Below, piece after piece: positions 1-5,245 of a stretch of 5,245 bases of DNA. A model generated the notes under the pieces. That model saw only the letters and a program-made list of their open reading frames with translations. It was not told where the DNA came from and did no database searches. Positions within the stretch are counted from its first letter, which is position 1. Every line of letters starts with the position of its first letter. This DNA is from Methanobacterium sp. (GTDB lineage Archaea > Methanobacteriota > Methanobacteria > Methanobacteriales > Methanobacteriaceae): positions 149-5,393 of the forward strand of contig PMGM01000066.1 of assembly GCA_003158115.1 (NCBI GenBank). The letters run 5' to 3'. The position numbers were made by a program, and so were the translations under genes.

Positions 1-604
1 TCCTTTGTAAAAGCTGCAAATAACTTGTTATCATCCGCAGCGGTTCTTGTAAATCGTGCGACGAAATGTAAGCAAATTGTTCTAATTCTTCATTTGAATG
101 TTTAAGTGCGGTAATGACTTCTTCAAGCTCGATTGTTCGCTCCTTAACTTTTAATTCTAAATTATCATTAGACTGTTTTAATGCTTTTTCTGCTTTTTTA
201 CGTTCTGTAATATCTCTAGTAATAGCCAAGGCTATTTTTTTTCCATCTAATTCAAAAAGATGATTGTTAATTTCTACGGGTATTCTTTTTCCGCTTTTAG
301 ATTGATGAATTATTTCAAATGTTGCATGCCCTTTTTTTGAGAGTTCTAATGCATTTCCAGATATTTCTGATAGTTTATCGGGAGCAATAATGTCTGCAGG
401 TGTCATATTTAAAAATTCGTCATAAGTGTATCCCAAACGTTCAATACCAATTTTATTTATATCAATAAACTTTCCAGGAAGACCATTTTCTTCCATCAAA
501 TTTAGACCGATCATATCGTTAGCATTGTTGAATACCTTACGATACTTCTCTTCCACTTCTTTTAACTCTGCTTCAAGCAATCTTCTTATAGGGTCGTTTT
601 TCAT
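1..604 (-). CDS. PAS-domain sensor histidine kinase, N-terminal part (runs off the window)
   Basis: Reading the minus strand from the ATG at 604-602 gives 201 uninterrupted residues to the window edge. After a short helical N-terminus, residues about 17-125 form a PAS domain ([13 protein letters not shown] near the start, then [16 protein letters not shown] and PADIIAPD). A PAC-type end follows at about 127-140 ([16 protein letters not shown]). A charged helical linker at about 138-175 probably forms a coiled coil. It leads into a HisKA dimerisation and phospho-acceptor helix with the H-box [10 protein letters not shown]; His183 is the predicted phosphorylated residue. The ATPase domain must lie beyond position 1. 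No membrane segment or signal peptide is visible, so this is probably a cytosolic sensor. PAS domains bind small ligands or cofactors, but nothing here identifies the ligand, and no response regulator is in the window. The ATG is preceded by a weak GGAT and a TATA-like box. The family call is secure; the signal sensed is unknown. Confidence 0.93.
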   Translation of the reverse strand, partial: MKNDPIRRLLEAELKEVEEKYRKVFNNANDMIGLNLMEENGLPGKFIDINKIGIERLGYTYDEFLNMTPADIIAPDKLSEISGNALELSKKGHATFEIIHQSKSGKRIPVEINNHLFELDGKKIALAITRDITERKKAEKALKQSNDNLELKVKERTIELEEVITALKHSNEELEQFAYISSHDLQEPLRMITSYLQLLQR

Positions 605-634
605 TTAGTTATCCTATATTCCTAAACTCTCTTC

Positions 635-644
635 TATTTATAAA
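635..644 (-). promoter_or_regulatory. TATA-like box of the histidine kinase gene
   Basis: On the minus strand these bases read TTTATAAATA, close to an archaeal TATA box. Start of transcription about 24 bases further on would fall near 614-616, leaving a leader of only about 10-12 bases before the ATG at 604. The perfect palindrome ATGTATACAT at 647-656 lies immediately upstream, where a regulator could act. AT-richness makes chance matches likely. Confidence 0.4.
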
Positions 645-809
645 ATATGTATACATCGAATTAATAGTTATTATTCGGTTTCATGTAAAATAAAATGATG
701 AACCTTTTTATTTCTATGAATATTTCCAATGGACAGGATATATTAATAGTTGATATTACCTTAAAAAAAGTTTAATAAAAGTATTTTTGATTAAAGATAT
801 TCATCTAAT

Positions 810-1039
810 TTAAAGCCCATATATTTTGATCCCCATACTAAAATTATATTTTGGGAAAAATTGTTTGTGAACATACTCATTAAGATCGATTAGATTATCT
901 GCTCCAAACAATAATCCCCATGTTAATTCATAGCTTTAAATTTACTGATACTCACAATTAAAATAGTTAATCTTCCATTGTTTAACATATTAACAATTAA
1001 ATTATGTATGTATGTATCAAAGATAATCAAAAGACTCTT
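810..1039 (-). pseudogene. Possible decayed gene remnant, family not recognised
   Basis: Two overlapping minus-strand frames are open here. The first runs from 1039 to a TAA at 923-925 (39 codons, containing FDTYIHNLIVNMLNNGRL). The second runs from 935 to a TAA at 810-812 (41 codons, containing WGLLFGADNLIDLNEY, then KQFFPKYNF and ending GIKIYGL). The second has a protein-like mix of Trp, Gly, Pro and charged residues, unlike the Ile/Asn/Lys-rich translations expected from noncoding AT-rich DNA. One frameshift in the 923-935 overlap would join them into about 77 codons. Neither has a convincing start codon with a ribosome binding site, and I do not recognise the family. Chance open frames of this size remain plausible. 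Confidence 0.22.
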
Positions 1040-1213
1040 TCATTAAATTATTAATTTAAATGTCCTAGATTAGACCAATAAATATTTAATAGAAGTATTT
1101 GGAATCGAGAGCATCTGTCAATACACTAAAGATTGAAGTTTATTTTGATTTTATGATGAATGCAATATAATATATGACGCTTTACAACAATATTTTAGTT
1201 ATTATAATGACCA

Positions 1214-1226
1214 GAAACTATATAAT
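1214..1226 (+). promoter_or_regulatory. BRE/TATA-like promoter of the Fe-S reductase gene
   Basis: GAAAC followed by TATATAAT resembles an archaeal BRE plus TATA box. Transcription about 24-26 bases beyond the TATA centre would begin near 1246, giving a leader of roughly 25 bases that carries the ribosome binding site. A second TATAATAT copy at 1236-1243 is an alternative box but lies rather close to the start codon. Confidence 0.45.
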
Positions 1227-1262
1227 ATTTACCGATATAATATAAGTTTGAAAAGAGATATT

Positions 1263-1268
1263 GAGGTG
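1263..1268 (+). promoter_or_regulatory. Shine-Dalgarno site that decides the start at 1273
   Basis: GAGGTG, complementary to the anti-Shine-Dalgarno end of 16S rRNA, lies four bases before the ATG at 1273. It overlaps the alternative in-frame TTG at 1261, so that TTG is unlikely to be the start and the ATG is preferred. Confidence 0.75.
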
Positions 1269-1272
1269 GATC

Positions 1273-2334
1273 ATGCAGAATCATGATATAGAATTAACTG
1301 AAATTGTAAAAGACATGGCCAAGACACTTGGAGCATGTAATGTGGGAATAACAACTAATGAAACATTAAAAGACTGGCATTTTACAACAAATTTAGATTA
1401 TATTTTAGAAGGGGCTAAATCTGCAATTACATTTGCGGTTCCATTCGGTGAAGATGATTTAAATGGTAATATTGACAAATATCTTTCAAAAATAAATCAT
1501 AAAGATCTTGAAAAACAAAAGGTAAGAGCCACTACCCTTGCAAATGGAATTGCTCTGGAAATATCAGGATTAATAAACCAGATAGGTTATGATGCAGAGC
1601 CTGTACACTCAAATTTTGTTTACAGAAAAGAATCACCACCAGAATATCGGGTACCTCCATTATCCCATAAATTTCTGGCTGTCAGGGGTGGAATTGGCCA
1701 TATGGGTTATTCTGGATTAATAATTACAAAAGAATACGGTTCATCGATAGCTCTAGCTAGTGTAGTTACAACTGCAAAATTAAAGGCCACAAAATCATTA
1801 GCCGAGATAGATAACTACTGTGATAAATGTAAATTGTGTCTTACAGTATGTCTTGCCGATTACATGATAGATGAAGAGGATGTGGAAGAGGTAGATACAG
1901 ATACATATATAGCTTCTAAAAAAGCCCATCCTATGAGATGTGGATATGTTTGTACTGGTAGTACAGGTTATAAAGGTGGGAAGTGGTCAACATGGTCTGC
2001 TGCGAGATTCAAGATCCCTGAAGATGATTCTGAATTGATTGAAATATATCAAAAGAAAGCTATTCCAGCTCAATTTGAAAGAAATCTTAAAAATGGTATT
2101 GAAGGTGGTTTCTTCCATCCATTTTATCCAGGATATAAAATTGAATATACTTGCAGTTTATGCCAATTTGTATGCCACCCCCAGAAGGAAGTTAGAAAAG
2201 AAAGATACAAAAAATTAGTAAACAGTGGGGTAATTATCGAAGAAAACGGTAAAAGATTGGCCGTAACCACAAATGAAGCTGATGAAATCTTTGAAAAAAT
2301 GCCCATTGAGAAAAAAAAGTTATATACAGATTAA
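1273..2334 (+). CDS. QueG/reductive-dehalogenase-like protein with two [4Fe-4S] cluster motifs
   Basis: The 353-residue product resembles the COG1600 group of cobalamin-binding Fe-S oxidoreductases, which includes epoxyqueuosine reductase (QueG) and the core of reductive dehalogenases. Residues about 1-175 match the cobalamin-binding core, including the glycine-rich stretch RGGIGHMGYSG at 138-148 and the following KEYGSS. The first cluster motif is CX2CX2CX3C (Cys183, 186, 189, 193). The second is CX2CX3C (Cys294, 297, 301), with Cys223 or Cys227 available as the eighth ligand. The usual Pro after the last Cys is Leu in the first motif and His in the second. There is no Tat signal or membrane helix, so it should be cytosolic, unlike respiratory dehalogenases. 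Archaea normally make archaeosine rather than queuosine, and in my alignment from memory the catalytic Asp of QueG is Arg126 here. A QueG symbol is therefore not justified; the substrate is unknown. It appears monocistronic. Confidence 0.85.
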   Translation: MQNHDIELTEIVKDMAKTLGACNVGITTNETLKDWHFTTNLDYILEGAKSAITFAVPFGEDDLNGNIDKYLSKINHKDLEKQKVRATTLANGIALEISGLINQIGYDAEPVHSNFVYRKESPPEYRVPPLSHKFLAVRGGIGHMGYSGLIITKEYGSSIALASVVTTAKLKATKSLAEIDNYCDKCKLCLTVCLADYMIDEEDVEEVDTDTYIASKKAHPMRCGYVCTGSTGYKGGKWSTWSAARFKIPEDDSELIEIYQKKAIPAQFERNLKNGIEGGFFHPFYPGYKIEYTCSLCQFVCHPQKEVRKERYKKLVNSGVIIEENGKRLAVTTNEADEIFEKMPIEKKKLYTD

Positions 2335-2370
2335 ATATCTGTTTTAACTTTTCATATATTGGTTAATCAC

Positions 2371-2429
2371 TTTTTTACCGATTATTAATAATTTATATTA
2401 GGAATAACTTAATTTTACGAGTTTTTTTT
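2371..2429 (+). terminator. T-run terminators after the Fe-S reductase gene
   Basis: Two runs of T follow the stop codon at 2334: T6 at 2371-2376 and T8 at 2422-2429. Oligo-T tracts without a strong hairpin are the usual archaeal termination signal. The assignment rests on the runs and their position only. Confidence 0.5.
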
Positions 2430-2523
2430 AAATAAAGTCATGATTATGGAGATTTCTAATTCAATCAAAATAACAATCTACTAATCCAAAAATTAATAAG
2501 TAATTCTTAATTAATCTATTTGT

Positions 2524-3018
2524 ATGTCTAAGAAGTCTTCTGGAGTTGATGATGATCTTAAAACACATATAATTCGAGATAACGGGTTAAAAAGTCTTAT
2601 TGAACTTGAGATTAAGGATAAAAACCGTCTAGAAACATTTGTAGATGGTGTTTTTGCTATTGCCATCACTCTTTTAGTTTTAGAATTTGTTCTACCTGTG
2701 TTACCACATTCCAATACAGCTCTTCTTGCATATTTAGCCGTGTTTGGATTAAGTTTCTAGGATATTCTTTTTTATCTGGTCATATATCCAAGAAAATAAA
2801 TATCTTCTCAGAAAGGATGTAACTAAAAAAACAATTAAAATTATTAACTATAGAAATTTAATTTTTCCAATTGCCCTATCATCGCTATAGGAATCGCTTT
2901 CTTCTCCCCTCTACTGAGTAATATGGCATATCTATTGATCCTGTTAGTTGCTGGAATAACTATTGACTTAACCTTTCTCAATCCTTTGAAAAAAAGAAAA
3001 ACTAAATCAAGATTATAG
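2524..3018 (+). pseudogene. Broken TMEM175-family (DUF1211) potassium channel gene
   Basis: The first frame (ATG at 2524, stop at 2758-2760) encodes 78 residues. After a hydrophilic N-terminus comes the first-helix signature NRLETFVDGVFAIAITLLVL (residues 34-53), the family's RxxxFSDG motif with Ser changed to Val. Coding similarity continues past the stop in another frame, WSYIQENKYLLRKDV from 2777 up to a TAG at 2888-2890. It then returns to the first frame from about 2887 (GIAFFSPLLSNMAYLLILLV) to a TAG at 3016-3018. These later parts look like the end of helix 4 and helices 5-6. About 130 core codons remain where the family has about 200, so roughly 65 are missing, probably helices 2-3. 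At least two frameshifts (near 2757-2777 and 2885-2890) plus the deletion argue for a dead gene. Intact homologs are six-helix potassium channels. No Shine-Dalgarno site precedes the ATG. Confidence 0.75.
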
Positions 3019-3036
3019 GTAGTTGTAAGAAATATT

Positions 3037-3047
3037 AAAAATATAAT
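3037..3047 (+). promoter_or_regulatory. TATA-like box before the MFS exporter gene
   Basis: AAAAATATAAT lies between the channel relic and the exporter. Transcription about 25-27 bases downstream would start near 3068, after the ATG at 3051 but before the in-frame ATG at 3084. If this box is used, translation would begin at 3084. The region is AT-rich, so the box is weak evidence. Confidence 0.3.
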
Positions 3048-3050
3048 ACC

Positions 3051-4625
3051 ATGGGGAATATTTTCTTGGAAAATAATCATAATATGGTGAAAATTGGTTG
3101 GGCTGCCCTTATTGTTGTTTCTTCATCTTCATTCATAATTTCACTTGATAATACTTTTATGAACGTAGCAATAAGCAATTTGGTTATTGATCTACACACA
3201 ACTATCAATTTTATCCAGGTAATCATAACAGTTTATGCCCTTACAATGGCTTCTTTAATGCTTCTAGGCAGTAAAATGCAAGATATAACTGGTAGAAAAA
3301 ATTCATTCATTGCTGGTGCGATCATATTTGGGATTGGAACAACTATAGCTGCTTTGAGCGTTAATGCAACTATGTTATTAATAGGTTGGTCAGTTTTTGA
3401 AGGAATTGGAGCTGCACTCATGACACCTGCAACTGCTTCAATTATCATTGGAACTTATAGTGGTGAGAACGCCACATTTGCATTGGGTGTTAGAACATCA
3501 ATGGCCACTATAGGTGCAGGAGCGGGACCGCTTATAGGTGGAGTTTTAACAACCTTCTTTAGCTGGCGGTGGGGATTTGGACTTGAACTAGCAATTGTAA
3601 TAGTCATACTCTCATTATCACAGAAACTGAAATATTTCTCTCCATCAATGAAATTTTCAGAGTTAGATAAATTAGGAGTAGTTCTATCAACATCAGGAAT
3701 CCTTTTATTTGTTACTGGATTTTTAACCCTGAATTCAATGGATAACTATGATATTTCCCCATTTATAATAGGATTAGGATTATTATTACTGATACTATTC
3801 TATTACAGAGAAAAACGTATGATAAATGGTAAAAATAAACCTATTACAGATATAAGACTGTTTAAAAACAGAAACTTTACATTTGGAACACTCTCAAGGA
3901 TGGTTTTGAATCTTGCTCTTGCAGGTGCTGTTTTTATCCTTCCAGTATTCTTTCAGCAGGAAACTGGTGCTAGCGCATTTGTAACTGGATTGGCTATTTT
4001 ACCATTAACTCTAGGAGTTTTGATTTTCTCGATAGCAGCAGCAAAAATATCAACTAAGATAGCACCCCACATCTTAATTTCTATTGGATTCTTAATAGCT
4101 TTATTAAGCACTCTTTATCTTAGTTATCAGTTCAATTTGAACACCCAAATAATTAATACAGTTCCTGGAACATTATTATTAGGGATAGGATTAGGTATTG
4201 CTCTTCCATTAACTGCTAAAATAATATTATCATCTGTGCATTCACATGAACAATCTGATGCAGCAGGGCTCATGTCCACAAGTGCAAGCTTAGGTTCATC
4301 AATGGGAACTGCAATAATAGGTTTGGTTCTGATACTTGGAACATTAAATGGGTTATATGCTGCTGTAGACCAGAGTTATCCAGACCAATTTTCCAAAAAT
4401 CAAATCAATCAAAAATTAACGGTATATGAAGAAAAAGCTGGAACAACTCATCAAGTAATTGTAGCAAATAAATCATCCGTATTATACACCATTATTAATG
4501 ATACCGTTAGAAATGCTATGAAAACAGCATTTGAATTTGTATCATTTATTTTCTTAATAAGCTTCATTATTTCACTATTTATTAAACCATTGAAACGTCA
4601 GAAGGATATTAAATATAATTATTAA
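3051..4625 (+). CDS. DHA2-family (EmrB/QacA-type) MFS multidrug exporter, 14 helices
   Basis: The 524-residue hydrophobic protein has the length and pattern of 14-helix drug:proton antiporters in the cytoplasmic membrane. Family motifs are visible: SLDNTFMNVAIS at 31-42 (helix 1, with the conserved Asp33), motif A GSKMQDITGRKN at 73-84 in the loop between helices 2 and 3, and antiporter motif C GAGAGPLIGG at 155-164 in helix 5. SWRWGF follows at 171-176. A hydrophilic stretch at about 438-488 is the large outer loop between helices 13 and 14 typical of QacA-like proteins. A basic tail (KPLKRQK) ends the protein inside the cell. The first ATG is used here, but neither it nor the in-frame ATG at 3084 (Met12) has a good ribosome binding site; the shorter form would start MVKIGWAAL just before helix 1. 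No TetR/MarR-type regulator is adjacent. Substrates cannot be inferred. Confidence 0.94.
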   Translation: MGNIFLENNHNMVKIGWAALIVVSSSSFIISLDNTFMNVAISNLVIDLHTTINFIQVIITVYALTMASLMLLGSKMQDITGRKNSFIAGAIIFGIGTTIAALSVNATMLLIGWSVFEGIGAALMTPATASIIIGTYSGENATFALGVRTSMATIGAGAGPLIGGVLTTFFSWRWGFGLELAIVIVILSLSQKLKYFSPSMKFSELDKLGVVLSTSGILLFVTGFLTLNSMDNYDISPFIIGLGLLLLILFYYREKRMINGKNKPITDIRLFKNRNFTFGTLSRMVLNLALAGAVFILPVFFQQETGASAFVTGLAILPLTLGVLIFSIAAAKISTKIAPHILISIGFLIALLSTLYLSYQFNLNTQIINTVPGTLLLGIGLGIALPLTAKIILSSVHSHEQSDAAGLMSTSASLGSSMGTAIIGLVLILGTLNGLYAAVDQSYPDQFSKNQINQKLTVYEEKAGTTHQVIVANKSSVLYTIINDTVRNAMKTAFEFVSFIFLISFIISLFIKPLKRQKDIKYNY

Positions 4626-4679
4626 TAATTCAATTCATAATCTTTTCAAATCGGATTTAGTTTATAATTTATTCTTCTA

Positions 4680-4686
4680 TTTTTTT
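4680..4686 (+). terminator. T7 run after the MFS exporter gene
   Basis: A run of seven T lies about 55 bases after the exporter stop codon in AT-rich DNA, and fits an archaeal oligo-T terminator. No strong hairpin precedes it. Confidence 0.5.
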
Positions 4687-4781
4687 ATATTTCTACATGA
4701 AAAATTTGATTCCATTAAATTTTATTTTGAACCTATCCTCAAATATAAGATCAAATTATTAGAATCAGGGGGAAATATTAA

Positions 4782-4797
4782 ATTAACATCTGTTAAT
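4782..4797. repeat. 16-bp palindrome upstream of the tRNA promoter
   Basis: ATTAACA-TC-TGTTAAT is a perfect 7-bp inverted repeat with a 2-base centre. It sits about 30 bases upstream of the TATA box of the tRNA gene. It is flanked by CAGGG at 4766-4770 and CCCTG at 4806-4810, which would form an outer stem. It could be an operator or part of an RNA fold; nothing identifies a partner. Confidence 0.4.
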
Positions 4798-4826
4798 GTG
4801 TTGAACCCTGCCATTAGCCCAAATTG

Positions 4827-4834
4827 TTATATAC
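4827..4834 (+). promoter_or_regulatory. TATA box of the tRNA-Gln gene
   Basis: TTATATAC resembles the TTTATATA-type box A of methanogen stable RNA genes. Transcription would begin near 4855, leaving a 5' leader of about 45 bases for RNase P to remove before the mature end at 4901. Confidence 0.55.
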
Positions 4835-4900
4835 TATGAAATCAAATCATGAAACTGGGCTTATTATCTTGAGATTTACAAGTTAAAGCTGTACACTATT

Positions 4901-4972
4901 AGTCCCTTGGGGTAGTGGCAATCCTGTGAGACTCTGGATCTTTCGACGGCGGTTCGACTCCGCCAGGGACTA
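4901..4972 (+). tRNA. tRNA-Gln (anticodon CTG)
   Basis: The 72-base gene folds as a tRNA. The acceptor AGTCCCT (4901-4907) pairs fully with AGGGACT (4965-4971), with discriminator A at 4972 and no encoded CCA. The T arm is perfect: GGCGG (4948-4952), loop TTCGACT, CCGCC (4960-4964). The D arm starts with GGGT at 4910-4913 and its loop carries the invariant GG. The anticodon loop CTCTGGA (4932-4938) places CTG at 4934-4936, which reads CAG. The A1-U72 pair is the archaeal tRNA-Gln feature; archaea normally charge this tRNA with Glu and amidate it with GatDE. The anticodon stem (4927-4931 with 4939-4943) is weak: a T-T mismatch at 27-43, a G-T wobble at 28-42, and only three normal pairs. CAG is used in this window (3 of 7 Gln codons in the Fe-S reductase gene). 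No intron is present. Confidence 0.92.
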
Positions 4973-5012
4973 CTAATAACATCACTGGATACCAGATTCA
5001 GTGAACAATAAA

Positions 5013-5025
5013 TTTTTATTTTTTT
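5013..5025 (+). terminator. T-rich terminator of the tRNA gene
   Basis: T5 at 5013-5017 and T7 at 5019-5025 follow the tRNA. They are preceded by a possible small hairpin, TCACTG at 4982-4987 with CAGTGA at 4999-5004. Oligo-T runs alone suffice for archaeal termination, so the hairpin may be incidental. Confidence 0.6.
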
Positions 5026-5223
5026 AGTAATATATCCAATATTTTATTTCTACTCGTATGTTGTTCAAGACCCCTAGACCAACTAGTGAATTTAGATGCA
5101 TTTTTCATTAAAAAAATGACATTCTATTAAAATTAGTTGGCGAAGTATTTTTAAAAAAATATTTTTATTATTTTGATGTATTGTTAATATTATAATAAAT
5201 AAAATTTTATTATTTTTAATGAC

Positions 5224-5245
5224 TCTTGAAATCTTGAAATCTTGA
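5224..5245. repeat. 8-bp tandem repeat at the right edge
   Basis: TCTTGAAA occurs twice in tandem, followed by a third partial copy (TCTTGA) cut by the window end. The array may continue outside. It lies in noncoding AT-rich DNA. Confidence 0.6.

Larger units (their letters stand above)
605..1260. other. Long AT-rich divergent intergenic region
   Basis: This 656-bp spacer separates the leftward kinase gene from the rightward reductase gene and carries a candidate promoter at each end. No confident gene is present in it. It contains a (TATG)3 tract at 1003-1014, the palindrome at 647-656, a 10-bp inverted repeat (AATTTAAAGC at 807-816 and GCTTTAAATT at 933-942), and two overlapping minus-strand open frames described separately as a possible relic. 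No tRNA, CRISPR repeat or insertion-sequence end was seen. The length is unusual for a compact archaeal genome and fits either decayed coding DNA or an unrecognised regulatory RNA. Confidence 0.6.

Noticed and set aside
426..608. 60-codon plus-strand open frame
   Set aside because: It lies antisense to the PAS histidine kinase, whose minus-strand translation shows clear PAS and PAC motifs.
695..775. 26-codon plus-strand frame starting ATGATG
   Set aside because: It has no ribosome binding site and no recognisable similarity, and its length is expected by chance in AT-rich DNA.
807..942. 10-bp inverted repeat AATTTAAAGC/GCTTTAAATT as ends of a miniature mobile element
   Set aside because: AT-rich 10-bp repeats are expected by chance in this spacer, and no target-site duplication is seen at its flanks.
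1261..1272. TTG at 1261 as the start of the Fe-S reductase
   Set aside because: The ribosome binding site GAGGTG overlaps this codon and is correctly placed for the ATG at 1273.
2124..2306. 60-codon minus-strand open frame
   Set aside because: It is a shadow of the Fe-S reductase gene, covering its second Cys motif in antisense.
2511..2714. 67-codon minus-strand open frame
   Set aside because: It is antisense to the helix-1 region of the TMEM175 relic, whose signature is on the plus strand.
2844..3080. 78-codon minus-strand open frame
   Set aside because: It is antisense to the C-terminal part of the TMEM175 relic; the plus-strand frames give the recognisable helices 5-6.
3233..3448. 71-codon minus-strand open frame
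   Set aside because: It is antisense to the exporter gene across motif A.
4901..4980. tRNA 3' end as an integration (att) site
   Set aside because: No second copy of the tRNA 3' end and no integrase gene occur in the window, so no integrated element can be supported.

Overview
The window looks archaeal, most likely a methanogen of the Methanobacterium type. The DNA is AT-rich, with very AT-rich spacers. There are TATA-like boxes before several genes, T-run terminators, and a tRNA-Gln with an A1-U72 pair and no encoded CCA. The PAS histidine kinase, the corrinoid/Fe-S reductase and the DHA2-type exporter are gene families common in methanogens. The genus is inferred from these traits and was not tested.

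Layout. Positions 1-604 (minus strand) hold the N-terminal 201 residues of a cytosolic PAS histidine kinase that runs off the left edge. Positions 605-1260 are a 656-bp divergent spacer with one promoter pointing each way and, possibly, a decayed minus-strand reading frame. Positions 1273-2334 (plus) encode a QueG/reductive-dehalogenase-like protein with two [4Fe-4S] cluster motifs. Positions 2524-3018 (plus) are a broken TMEM175-type channel gene with frameshifts and an apparent internal deletion. Positions 3051-4625 (plus) encode an intact 14-helix DHA2-family exporter. Positions 4901-4972 (plus) encode tRNA-Gln(CTG) with its own TATA box and T-run terminator. The remainder is AT-rich spacer ending in a short tandem repeat at the right edge.

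The genes do not form an obvious pathway. The kinase and the reductase diverge from a shared spacer, the reductase has its own terminators, and the exporter follows the channel relic closely and may once have been co-transcribed with it. No CRISPR array, insertion sequence, integrase or defence cassette is visible. The points most worth a second look are the reductase, which appears to lack the catalytic Asp of true QueG and sits in a lineage that should not make queuosine; the channel relic; and the weak anticodon stem of the tRNA.
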